Position numbers and translations under genes: made by a program
Shown here: positions 18,735 to 26,881 of the stretch, piece by piece
Numbering within the stretch: position 1 is the first letter of the stretch
Layout of the letters: the number at the start of each line of letters is the position of its first letter
The notes under the pieces: model-generated
What the model was told of the DNA's origin: nothing
Seen by the model: the letters and a program-made list of their open reading frames with translations, nothing else
The model's database searches: none
From: Thalassospira alkalitolerans
GTDB lineage: Bacteria > Pseudomonadota > Alphaproteobacteria > Rhodospirillales > Thalassospiraceae
DNA: 64,000 nucleotides
Direction of reading: 5' to 3'
Assembly (NCBI RefSeq): GCF_002115745.1
Contig: NZ_JFKB01000014.1
Coordinates: 18,788-82,787, forward strand

Positions 18735-19832
18735 ATGAGAAATAACAATAACAACAACAGTAATAATAGTAACAATAACAACAACAATAATAATAAACGT
18801 CCGCGCGGTCGGCCTCAGCCGAATAAACGTCCTGTAAGTCCGAAGTTCCAAACTTTTGATAGCAACGGTCCGGACGGGCGCGTTCGTGGAAACGCCCAGC
18901 AAGTTCACGAAAAATACGTTTCGCTGGCCAAGGATTGCACGGATGATCCGGTTTTGGCGGAAAACTATTATCAGTATGCTGAGCATTATCATCGTATTCT
19001 GCAGGCGGCGGTTGACTGGGAAAACCAGCGTCGCGAAGAACGCGGTGAAAACAATCGTCCGCAGCGCACGGATCGTAATGAGCGTAGCGACCGCACTGAT
19101 AGTACGGAGCGTAACGAGCGTACGGATCGTAATGAGCGTAGCGATCGCACTGATAGTGCGGAGCGTAATGACCGTGCTGATCGTAACGAGCGTAATGACC
19201 GTACGGATCGTAACGAGCGTACGGAGCGTAATGACCGTGCTGATCGTAACGAGCGTACAGAGCGTAATGACCGTACGGATCGCAACGAGCGTACGGATCG
19301 TAATGATCGTACGGAGCGTAATGGTCGGAGCAACAATCGCCCGGTCCGTGACGAGCGCAACGAAAATCAGAATGGCGATGACAGCGACAATGCTGCCAGC
19401 CAAGATAACGTTGCAGCGGTTCCTGCGGAAAACACTGCCGATAATGGCGATAACACCGTGAATGAAGCCGTTGCTTCTGCAAGTGAAGCCGTTGTTACTT
19501 CTGCGACGGATAAGAATGACGTCGAAGAGGCGCCGGTAAAACGCGCACCGCGCGCACGCCGTGCTCCGGCACGTGGTCGTCCGCCTAAAGTCGCAGCAGC
19601 CGTTGCTGGCGAAGGCGAACAGCCATCTGTTGAAGTGGTTGCCGCCGCCGATGACGGCGATGTCACAACTGCTGACGGCGAAGAAAAGAAACCTCGCAAG
19701 GCTGCTGCGGCAACCAGTCGGACACGTGGTCGTCATCCGACGGCGCGTCGTGGCCGTAGCCGTGCTGCTGGCCGTGAAGATGGCGAAGAAGGTGAAAGCG
19801 AAGATAAACCTGCGGAACCTGTTTCCGCCTGA
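18735..19832 (+). CDS. DUF4167 domain protein with arginine-rich repeat tract
   Basis: A 365-residue protein. After MR come about 18 residues that are almost all asparagine. The DUF4167 domain follows at residues 35-95 (FDSNGPDGRVRGNAQQVHEKY, ENYYQYAEHYHRIL), which is conserved in alphaproteobacteria and often encoded next to prmC and clpB. Residues 113-196 are 28 consecutive copies of a three-residue unit (D/E)R(N/T/S/A), and the rest is acidic then Arg/Ala-rich. The composition suggests a disordered, possibly RNA-binding protein, but the function is unknown. The ATG at 18735 is taken because the domain begins soon after; an earlier in-frame start exists at 18675. Confidence 0.85.
   Translation: MRNNNNNNSNNSNNNNNNNNKRPRGRPQPNKRPVSPKFQTFDSNGPDGRVRGNAQQVHEKYVSLAKDCTDDPVLAENYYQYAEHYHRILQAAVDWENQRREERGENNRPQRTDRNERSDRTDSTERNERTDRNERSDRTDSAERNDRADRNERNDRTDRNERTERNDRADRNERTERNDRTDRNERTDRNDRTERNGRSNNRPVRDERNENQNGDDSDNAASQDNVAAVPAENTADNGDNTVNEAVASASEAVVTSATDKNDVEEAPVKRAPRARRAPARGRPPKVAAAVAGEGEQPSVEVVAAADDGDVTTADGEEKKPRKAAAATSRTRGRHPTARRGRSRAAGREDGEEGESEDKPAEPVSA
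19071..19322 (+). repeat. 9-nt coding minisatellite, 28 units
   Basis: The unit is GATCGTAAC-like, encoding Asp/Glu, Arg, then Asn/Thr/Ser/Ala. All 28 units keep an acidic first residue, and 26 keep arginine second (units 4 and 10 have Ser). Higher-order repeats of 18 and 54 bases are visible, for example two near-identical blocks at the start of the tract. Every unit is a multiple of three, so unit gain or loss would not shift the frame. Confidence 0.95.
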
Positions 19833-19854
19833 TCGCTTGGCCAATATTGAATTC

Positions 19855-19896
19855 AACAAACCCCGTCGGAGAAATCCTGCGGGGTTTGTTGTTTTG
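19855..19896 (+). terminator. Intrinsic terminator after the DUF4167 gene
   Basis: An 11-bp perfect stem, AACAAACCCCG with CGGGGTTTGTT, with a 14-base loop, followed by GTTTT. It ends the prfA/prmC/DUF4167 unit. Confidence 0.85.
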
Positions 19897-20125
19897 GTCG
19901 ATGGGCGTGTTTGTTCATGTGCTGGAAGCCAGCTTTACAAGCGTTAACTGTGACTTGGTGCTGCAAAACCTTGCGTTATCAAATGTGTAATATGATGCAA
20001 CTGGTGATTTTAACTGGTATCACTTTATGGCAATGAGGCCTGCAATATGATCGGTGAACGAAAGACAGTCACATGGGGTGGGGACGCTTCGCCGCAAGAC
20101 AGGTAATTAATTTGGGGGATCGGTG

Positions 20126-21706
20126 ATGGGTACAGGTTTGTTCCGGGTCATCATGGTGCTGTTATGGGCGCTTGGTGGGATGGTTGTCGCACTTGGCCTG
20201 TTTAACGGTGACTATGAAATGGCCCTTTTGGGCGCGGTCTGTTTTATCATTCCGATGTTTCTGCCGCTGGTCGTGATTATGCTAAATCGGATGCAATCGT
20301 CATCGGGCAGTAAAGCTCCGTCCTTATCGCCGATGCAGGCTGCGAAGATGAAGGCCGAAGGCCAGTGGGCCAAGGTCGAGGATCTGGATGCACGCAAACT
20401 GCTTGAGGCCAAGCCGTCCCTTGTTCTTGGCCGCTGGGGGCCGGAAAAGCGGCTTTTGGGGGCGTCGGGCCTGCGCCGGGTGATTACATTTTCCAGCAAA
20501 CCCGAAGAATATTACCGCGCCTCGGCCGAGCCAAACGCCCTGCTGCACAGCGGTAGCCTGTTTGTATATGAACGCTTTGGCAGTATTTACCGTGTGGTAC
20601 AGGACCGTCGAAAAAAGATGGGCCAACGGGTGATCCTGATTGATCCGCATGGGCAGGCCGCTGAGGAAAGTGATCAATTTAATCCGTGCGATTTTATGCG
20701 CCCGCAGGGCGAAGGCTTGATCGCCGATGCCGGGGTGATCGCCGATACCCTGTTGGCACCGGTCTTTGTAAAGGAACTGGACGAGCAGAAAATACGTGTA
20801 GCCCGGACGCTTTTGCAGGGTTTTATCGTTTATACATTTCAGAAAAGCCTGAAGGATAATCGAAGCCTTGCGGAAGTCCGGCGCAATTTGGTCATGCCGT
20901 CGCAGCGATTTTATCAAATTATTGAAGAACTGATGAGCATAGAATCCGCCGATGGCCGGATTTCCGATGTTGCCCTGACGATCCTTGATATGACCGAGGA
21001 TCAGCGCATGTCGATTATCGAAGCATGTCGGATGGCAACGGCCGATTTTGATAATCCGGCGATTGCACGGATGATCAGCAGCAGCACATTTGGCGTTGAA
21101 GACCTTATTGGCCGACCGGTATCGATCTTTATTGTCGGGCAAATGGGCGGGGACAGTCCCGATACCCAAACCGCATTCAGCCGGGTGATGATTGGTGCCG
21201 TGATGCAGTTGATTGGTCGACGTGAATGGAAAAACGGTGATCCCGAATTTCTGGTTCTGTTTGACGGGATCGAGGCCGTCGGTCGCATGCCGCTGTTTGA
21301 ACGCCTTTTGGGGGGCGGTTTTGGCGATGGCATGATTGTTTGGCCAGGGTTTTCCGGTGTCAGTGGCTTGATGGATGTTTGTCTTAATTGGGAAAACGTT
21401 GTGGGCCGGGCCGATGCGATTTCAGTTCTGAGCCAGGATGGGGCGTTCAACCTTGACTGGGTTTCCGGTCTGACAGCGATGTCGAAATTTGATGATACTG
21501 GTGGTGGTGGCGGCAATGACCGACCAGTGCATCTGCGCCCGCAAGACAATCAGCCGATTTTGCGATCAGCCGAAGTTGCCCGCTTTCCCGATGATGAACA
21601 AATTCTGTTCCGCAAGGGGGTTCCGCCGATCCGCGCCCATCGGATTGATTGGTATCATGACGATATGTTCCACGGGATGGCCGTCCACGCCCCGACCTTT
21701 AATTGA
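20126..21706 (+). CDS. Solitary VirD4/TraG-like coupling protein homologue without Walker A
   Basis: A 526-residue protein that I align by eye to type IV coupling proteins. Two N-terminal transmembrane helices lie at about 5-25 and 31-53. RVILIDPHGQ (168-177) matches the VVxDxKGE strand, FNPCDF (185-190) and the ADTLL / ARTLLQGFIVY helices follow, DLIGRPVSIFIVG (327-338) matches LRRRPMTIYLV, and FLVLFDGIEAVGRMP (375-389) matches the Walker B strand. The end has ILFRKGVPPIRAHRIDWYHDD, like TraG C-termini. The Walker A loop expected near 135-150 is absent, and the catalytic Glu after the Walker B Asp is Gly381. No relaxase or mating-pair gene is nearby. The ATG has GGGGGAT upstream. Probably a repurposed or inactive ATPase. 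Confidence 0.62.
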   Translation: MGTGLFRVIMVLLWALGGMVVALGLFNGDYEMALLGAVCFIIPMFLPLVVIMLNRMQSSSGSKAPSLSPMQAAKMKAEGQWAKVEDLDARKLLEAKPSLVLGRWGPEKRLLGASGLRRVITFSSKPEEYYRASAEPNALLHSGSLFVYERFGSIYRVVQDRRKKMGQRVILIDPHGQAAEESDQFNPCDFMRPQGEGLIADAGVIADTLLAPVFVKELDEQKIRVARTLLQGFIVYTFQKSLKDNRSLAEVRRNLVMPSQRFYQIIEELMSIESADGRISDVALTILDMTEDQRMSIIEACRMATADFDNPAIARMISSSTFGVEDLIGRPVSIFIVGQMGGDSPDTQTAFSRVMIGAVMQLIGRREWKNGDPEFLVLFDGIEAVGRMPLFERLLGGGFGDGMIVWPGFSGVSGLMDVCLNWENVVGRADAISVLSQDGAFNLDWVSGLTAMSKFDDTGGGGGNDRPVHLRPQDNQPILRSAEVARFPDDEQILFRKGVPPIRAHRIDWYHDDMFHGMAVHAPTFN

Positions 21707-21782
21707 TGCCGATCAGAGTTTAACAGACGGCAATTGCCGCCTGTTAATGTAGGGCTGCTGTTATCTGGAAAGTCGGGGCAAT

Positions 21783-22550
21783 CTATTGGGTGATGGTGAT
21801 TTCATCGCCGGGGTGGATGGTGCCGTTTTCAATCGCTTCGACATACACCCCCATATAAAGGTGGTTCAAACCCTTGCGAAGTTGCAGGGGAACATTGATG
21901 TCTGACTCGGCAGTGTCAGGATTGACGCTGGTTGCCTTGCATCGGGTGATCGGGTGGATGACGCGAAACTTGATGTCATTGACTTTAACGATCTGGCCTT
22001 CTTCCCATTTCAGTTCCGTCCAGGGATCAAGCCCGTCAATCAACAGGTTGCCGCGGAACCGCATCGGGTCGATTTCCTTTTGAACGATGCGGTCACTGAA
22101 ATCGCGTACCGATGCCAGATTGATCACCGAAATATAGGGTTCTTTCATATCGCCAAAGCGGACATCGGGGACCGAATGGATTTTCGGTGTTCCGGCAATA
22201 TCATTTTTCAAAAACGCCTTGAGGAAATCCTCGATGACAGTGCAGCCCATTTTATCGGCAAGGTTGCCCTTGCAGATGGCGCGACCATTGCGAAGGATCG
22301 TCAGTGTTGTGGTGGCGGCGTCATACTCGGTGCCAAGTTCAGCCAGTTTGGGTGTGTTCACCAATTGCAGGAAATTGCTTTTGCGGGCCCATTCATGAAT
22401 GCCATCCTGCCCGACCGATGATTGGGTCGCGATGATGAAACGGCGATCATCTTGCAACATCTGATGTGCACTGATTTCGGCAGAAGGCATTTCAATGCCG
22501 CGCAACCCTTTGACAGGATAACGGTTGATGGCTTTAAGCTGGACGGTCAT
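21783..22550 (-). CDS. MOSC domain protein
   Basis: A 255-residue protein with an N-terminal MOSC beta-barrel (INRYPVKGLRGIEMPSAEI) and a C-terminal MOSC domain. The domain has the expected RFRGNLLIDG and the conserved cysteine in VIHPITRCKATSVNPDT. Such proteins bind molybdenum cofactor or act as sulfur carriers, for example YcbX-type N-hydroxylated-base reductases. The ORF opens at 22625, but the ATG at 22550 with AGGA nine bases upstream fits the family N-terminus. It converges with the VirD4-like gene. Confidence 0.85.
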   Translation of the reverse strand: MTVQLKAINRYPVKGLRGIEMPSAEISAHQMLQDDRRFIIATQSSVGQDGIHEWARKSNFLQLVNTPKLAELGTEYDAATTTLTILRNGRAICKGNLADKMGCTVIEDFLKAFLKNDIAGTPKIHSVPDVRFGDMKEPYISVINLASVRDFSDRIVQKEIDPMRFRGNLLIDGLDPWTELKWEEGQIVKVNDIKFRVIHPITRCKATSVNPDTAESDINVPLQLRKGLNHLYMGVYVEAIENGTIHPGDEITITQ

Positions 22551-22923
22551 GGCGTTCGATCCTGTTTGGCCCATGATGCATGCTGGAAACGCGGCGATCT
22601 GACATGCGGGCCGACTATATGACAAGAGGTGACGTTAAAGACTTGTATTCCCAAGGGCAAGTATTCCAATCGTTATTCTGACGTCAAATCAGGGAAGAAT
22701 GCCAACCCATTTGCCTGCATTCTTGAATGATGCTGCGTCGGATAATTAATTCTTGCCGCTTTTGCCGGGGAATTACCTTGCAAACATCCTGAACTGAGAC
22801 ATATCAAAGACGTCGGCGATGGAAAGATTGATAATTTCTATTGTGGATGAAACCACTTAAGGTCGCGGATGCTTCAGTGAAGGTCCGCATGGTGTAGTAC
22901 TGTTAGCTCAAGGAGTAACAGGC
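22551..22923. other. Divergent upstream region of the MOSC gene and clpB
   Basis: No gene is visible in 373 bases. A short direct repeat, CTTGTATTCC then CAAGTATTCC, lies at about 22642-22667. For clpB a heat-shock promoter is expected; CTTG at 22777-22780 followed 19 bases on by CATATCA is the closest thing to an alphaproteobacterial sigma-32 site, but the fit is poor. Confidence 0.4.
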
Positions 22924-25515
22924 ATGGAATTTGAAAAGTTTACGGACCGGTCCAAAGGTTTTCTTCAGTCTGCGCAATCACTGGCGCTGCGTGAAAACCA
23001 TCAGCAATTTGTACCAATCCATTTGTTGAAAGTGCTGCTGGACGACGAAGAAGGCTTGGCAGCCAATCTTATCAAGGCAGCGGGTGGAAAGCCCAAAGTC
23101 GCACAAACCAGATGCGCCGAAGAACTGGCCAAACTGCCCAAGGTATCGGGCGGTAATGGACAGATTTACCTGTCATCTGAATTTGCCCGTTTGGTTGATC
23201 AGGCGCAGGAAGTGGCAAAAAAGGCTGGTGACAGTTATGTCACGGCGGAACGTTTGCTGCTGACCATTGCGCTTGATCCGAAATCAACTGCGGGCAAGGT
23301 TCTGGCGGATGCGGGGCTTACCGCACAGGCCCTTAACGGCGCGATCAACGATATTCGCAAAGGTCGCACGGCGGACAGTTCCGGGGCTGAAAGCCAGTAT
23401 GACGCCCTTAAAAAATATGCCCGCGATCTGACCGAGGCCGCCCGCGAAGGCAAACTTGATCCGGTGATTGGCCGGGACGAGGAAATCCGCCGTGCCATTC
23501 AGGTCTTGTCGCGACGGACCAAGAACAACCCGGTGCTGATCGGTGAACCTGGTGTTGGTAAAACTGCCATAGCCGAAGGTCTGGCGCTGCGTATCGTTAA
23601 GGGCGATGTACCCGAAACGCTTAAGGACAAGAAACTTCTATCGCTTGATCTTGGGGCGTTGATTGCCGGTGCCAAATTCCGTGGCGAGTTCGAAGAACGT
23701 CTGAAAGCGGTTATGTCCGAGATCGAGGCCGAAGCAGGTCAGGTCATTTTGTTCATCGACGAATTGCACACATTGGTCGGGGCAGGCAAGGCCGAGGGAT
23801 CGATGGATGCCTCGAACCTGTTGAAGCCAGCACTGGCGCGCGGTGAACTTCATTGCGTTGGTGCGACCACGCTTGATGAATACCGCAAGAATATCGAAAA
23901 AGACGCGGCCCTTGCGCGGCGTTTCCAGCCGGTATTTGTATCTGAGCCGACGGTTTCCGACACGGTTTCGATCTTGCGCGGGATTAAGGAAAAATACGAA
24001 CTCCATCACGGGGTGCGTATTGCCGATAATGCACTGGTCGCGGCGGCAACGCTTTCTAACCGGTACATTACGGATCGGTTTTTGCCTGACAAGGCCATCG
24101 ATTTGATGGATGAGTCTGCATCGCGCCTGCGGATGGAACTGGATTCCAAGCCCGAGGAAATTGACGAGCTTGATCGCCGGATTATTCAGCTTAAGATTGA
24201 ACGTGAAGCCCTTAAAAAGGAAGAGGATCAGGCATCGAAAGATCGTCTTGGCCGTCTGGACAAAGAGCTTTCTGAACTTGAAGGAAAATCGGCCGAGCTG
24301 ACCGCGAAATGGGAAGCCCAGAAAAAGGAACTGGCGGCATCGACCCATATCAAGGAACAACTTGATCAGGCGCGCGGCGAACTGGAACGCGCCATGCGTG
24401 ACGGAAGCCTTGAACGTGCCGGGCAACTTCAATACGAAGAAATTCCGGCATTGGAACGGTTGCTTGAACGGGCCGAAGACGATCAGTCCGACGGCATGAA
24501 AGAAGAAGCGGTAACTGAAAAACATATTGCTTCTGTCGTGTCGCGCTGGACGGGTATTCCGGTTGATAAAATGCTGGAAGGCGAACGCGAGAAACTTTTG
24601 GGCATGGAAGACATTCTGCGCAAACGCGTGGTGGGTCAGGATGAAGCCGTCAAGTCGATTGCGAATGCTGTACGGCGTGCCCGTGCCGGATTGCAGGACC
24701 CGAACCGTCCAATGGGATCGTTCCTGTTCCTTGGTCCGACAGGGGTGGGTAAAACCGAATTGACCAAGGCGCTTGCACAGTTCCTGTTTGATGATGAACA
24801 GGCGATGGTCCGCATTGATATGTCGGAATTCATGGAAAAGCATGCGGTGTCGCGTCTTATCGGTGCGCCCCCGGGATATGTTGGCTATGAAGAAGGCGGT
24901 TCCCTGACCGAGGCAGTTCGGCGTCGTCCCTATCAGGTGGTTTTGTTCGATGAAGTCGAAAAAGCCCACCCGGATGTGTTCAACGTTCTGCTTCAGGTTC
25001 TTGACGAAGGTCGATTGACCGATGGGCAGGGCCGGACCGTTGATTTCCGCAATACGTTGATTATTCTGACTTCTAACCTTGGTGGTGACATTCTTGCCAA
25101 TCAGGAAGCCGGTCATGACAGCGGCGAATTGCGCAGTCAGGTGATGGAAATTGTTCGGGCATCGTTCCGTCCAGAATTCCTGAACCGGTTGGACGAGGTG
25201 CTTTTGTTCCATCGTTTGCAACGTGAACAGATGGGCAAAATTGTCGAGATTCAATTGAGCCGCCTTGATAAGTTGCTGTTGGATCGCAAGATTACGCTGG
25301 AATTGGATGAGCTTGCCAAAAGCTGGCTTGCCGATAAGGGATATGACCCGGTTTATGGCGCACGTCCGCTTAAACGGGTGATCCAGCGGTATCTGCAAAA
25401 TCCGTTATCGATGCAGATTCTTGATGGGTCGATCAATGATGGTGATACCGTCCCGGTTTCAGCAGAAGGTGGCCATTTGTTATTGAATGGCAAGAAGGTC
25501 GAGCTGGTCGATTGA
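22924..25515 (+). CDS. clpB: ATP-dependent disaggregase ClpB
   Basis: An 863-residue Hsp100 chaperone that, with DnaK, extracts proteins from aggregates. The order is N-domain (about 1-145), NBD1 with GEPGVGKTA near 205, a coiled-coil middle domain of about 410-530 rich in Glu/Lys, then NBD2 with GPTGVGKTE near 605 and the C-terminal [12 protein letters not shown] sensor. The length is standard. The gene ends 25 bases before a strong hairpin terminator. The prmC-DUF4167-clpB order is common in alphaproteobacteria; here about 3 kb with the VirD4-like and MOSC genes lies between. Confidence 0.98.
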   Translation: MEFEKFTDRSKGFLQSAQSLALRENHQQFVPIHLLKVLLDDEEGLAANLIKAAGGKPKVAQTRCAEELAKLPKVSGGNGQIYLSSEFARLVDQAQEVAKKAGDSYVTAERLLLTIALDPKSTAGKVLADAGLTAQALNGAINDIRKGRTADSSGAESQYDALKKYARDLTEAAREGKLDPVIGRDEEIRRAIQVLSRRTKNNPVLIGEPGVGKTAIAEGLALRIVKGDVPETLKDKKLLSLDLGALIAGAKFRGEFEERLKAVMSEIEAEAGQVILFIDELHTLVGAGKAEGSMDASNLLKPALARGELHCVGATTLDEYRKNIEKDAALARRFQPVFVSEPTVSDTVSILRGIKEKYELHHGVRIADNALVAAATLSNRYITDRFLPDKAIDLMDESASRLRMELDSKPEEIDELDRRIIQLKIEREALKKEEDQASKDRLGRLDKELSELEGKSAELTAKWEAQKKELAASTHIKEQLDQARGELERAMRDGSLERAGQLQYEEIPALERLLERAEDDQSDGMKEEAVTEKHIASVVSRWTGIPVDKMLEGEREKLLGMEDILRKRVVGQDEAVKSIANAVRRARAGLQDPNRPMGSFLFLGPTGVGKTELTKALAQFLFDDEQAMVRIDMSEFMEKHAVSRLIGAPPGYVGYEEGGSLTEAVRRRPYQVVLFDEVEKAHPDVFNVLLQVLDEGRLTDGQGRTVDFRNTLIILTSNLGGDILANQEAGHDSGELRSQVMEIVRASFRPEFLNRLDEVLLFHRLQREQMGKIVEIQLSRLDKLLLDRKITLELDELAKSWLADKGYDPVYGARPLKRVIQRYLQNPLSMQILDGSINDGDTVPVSAEGGHLLLNGKKVELVD

Positions 25516-25539
25516 TCTGCCTTGACGCCTGATCTTTGT

Positions 25540-25567
25540 AAAACCCCGGTCATTGATCGGGGTTTTG
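25540..25567. terminator. Intrinsic terminator after clpB
   Basis: A 12-bp stem (AAAACCCCGGTC with GATCGGGGTTTT, one G-U pair) and an ATT triloop, followed by GCCTTTT. The outer A/T run makes it potentially bidirectional. Confidence 0.9.
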
Positions 25568-25627
25568 CCTTTTCATCGTCACGATATCATAGCAGGATGG
25601 TACAAATCTGAAACCAAAGGGACGGTC

Positions 25628-26431
25628 ATGAAAAACCAACCGGCAAAATTCAAAACATTCGCGCGGCTGATTGCATCGGCATCCGTTCTGGCGCTGCTGG
25701 CCGGGGCCGGAAATACGGCATCCGCGCAGTCGTTTTTTGACAAGGCCAAAGAAGCCCTTGGCGGTGTTATGGAAAAGTCCGGAACGTCGACATCGGAAAG
25801 CAGTTCTACGTCGCTGGCGGGATTGTCCCAGGACACCATTGCCGATGGATTGAAACAAGCCTTGGACAAAGGGGTTGAGGTCGTTACCAGCAATCTTGGT
25901 GTTACCGATGGTTTTAATGCCGATCCGGTGGCGCATATCCCGTTGCCCGATACGGTCAAGCGTGTTCAATCATTGCTCAGTGCTGCCGGGCTTGGCAGTT
26001 ACGGCGAAGAAATCGAACTTCGGATGAACCGGGCGGCTGAAACCACCATGAAGGATGCCGGGGGCATTTTGGTCGACGCGGTCAGCCAGATGACCCTTGA
26101 TGATGCCAAGGGCATTTTGGAAGGGCCGGATGATGCGGCAACATCCTATCTTCGCCGTGTCTCGGGAACGAATATCGAGGATAAGCTGCGCCCGGTCATC
26201 ACCGATGCCATGTCCGATACCGGTGCCTTGCAATTATATGATCAAATGATGGGGCAATATGCGACCCTGCCAATGGTGCCCGATGTTAAGGCATCCCTGA
26301 CCGATCATGCGACGGAAAAGGCGAAGGATGGGCTTTTCTATTACATCGCACAGCAAGAAGCCGATATCCGCAGTGATCCGGCACAATGGACCACGGATGT
26401 TCTGAAAAAGGTCTTTTCGGCTGTTAACTAA
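25628..26431 (+). CDS. Exported DUF4197 protein
   Basis: A 267-residue protein of unknown function. It has an N-terminal signal peptide (hydrophobic ASASVLALLAGAGNTASA, cleavage near 34-36). The DUF4197 domain runs over most of the mature part: GLKQALDKGVEVVTSNLG, IPLPDTVKRVQSLL, then MNRAAETTMKDA. The ATG at 25628 has AAGGGA upstream and begins a normal signal peptide, so the longer ORF start at 25553 is rejected. Confidence 0.88.
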   Translation: MKNQPAKFKTFARLIASASVLALLAGAGNTASAQSFFDKAKEALGGVMEKSGTSTSESSSTSLAGLSQDTIADGLKQALDKGVEVVTSNLGVTDGFNADPVAHIPLPDTVKRVQSLLSAAGLGSYGEEIELRMNRAAETTMKDAGGILVDAVSQMTLDDAKGILEGPDDAATSYLRRVSGTNIEDKLRPVITDAMSDTGALQLYDQMMGQYATLPMVPDVKASLTDHATEKAKDGLFYYIAQQEADIRSDPAQWTTDVLKKVFSAVN

Positions 26432-26449
26432 ATTGTATCGATCCTGACC

Positions 26450-26872
26450 TTAGTGCAAGGACGCTGGCAGGGATTGCCAGCGTTTGCGCATGGCGTCGAT
26501 CTTGTCATCCGGGACGCCGTGAATATTGCCAAACCGGCCATGGCATTCGATGATTTGAAGCGAGACATGATGGCGTTCCGCCATATCGAGATAGGCCTGC
26601 ATTTCCCAGATTTCACTGAATGTATTGGCCACGATCACACTTTGACCAAGCGAAAGGTTCTTTTCGCATTCGGTTTCGCATTGGCTGTGCGCATCGCGTA
26701 ATTTGCGCCCGTCAAACCGGTAATTTCCCGCCCTGTCGATCATGAATTGATCGGCTTCCAGATGGCAGGCACCGTTTGATGTGCTAATCGTTTCGGCCAG
26801 CGTTGATTTACCTGATCCGGGAAGCCCCCGGATCAGGGTCAAGGTTGGTTTTTGGGAGGAACGAATTGTCAT
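26450..26872 (-). CDS. Small P-loop kinase, N4BP2-like AAA ATPase
   Basis: A 140-residue single-domain P-loop protein with Walker A RGLPGSGKSTLA at residues 15-26, then DQFM, GNYRFDGRKLRDAHSQC and a C-terminal IIECHGRFGNIHGVPDDKIDAM. This pattern matches bacterial proteins annotated as AAA or polynucleotide-kinase-like (N4BP2 family), which are thought to phosphorylate small substrates or nucleic acids. It follows the acyl-CoA ligase gene by nine bases on the same strand, and its ribosome-binding site AGGGGA lies in that gap, so they are probably co-transcribed. It is unlikely to be a zeta toxin because no antitoxin is adjacent. Confidence 0.75.
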   Translation of the reverse strand: MTIRSSQKPTLTLIRGLPGSGKSTLAETISTSNGACHLEADQFMIDRAGNYRFDGRKLRDAHSQCETECEKNLSLGQSVIVANTFSEIWEMQAYLDMAERHHVSLQIIECHGRFGNIHGVPDDKIDAMRKRWQSLPASLH

Positions 26873-26881
26873 TTCCCCTGA

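Noticed and set aside
18690..19859. 389-codon minus-strand ORF opposite the DUF4167 gene
   Set aside because: It is an open frame produced by the repeat's codon bias; the translation is low-complexity Thr/Ile/Arg with no family features and no ribosome-binding site.
20126..21706. Reading the VirD4-like gene as part of an integrative conjugative element
   Set aside because: No relaxase, mating-pair or integrase gene occurs in the surrounding DNA, and no attachment-site repeats are visible.
22700..22923. Sigma-32 promoter for clpB
   Set aside because: Only one loose candidate with the wrong spacing (19 bases) and two mismatches was found, so it is mentioned only in the intergenic note.
23638..25398. 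586-codon ORF antisense to clpB
   Set aside because: It lies entirely opposite a firmly identified gene, and its translation shows no recognisable domain.
26450..26872. Zeta-toxin interpretation of the small P-loop kinase
   Set aside because: No antitoxin gene is adjacent, and the later motifs fit the N4BP2-like kinase group better.
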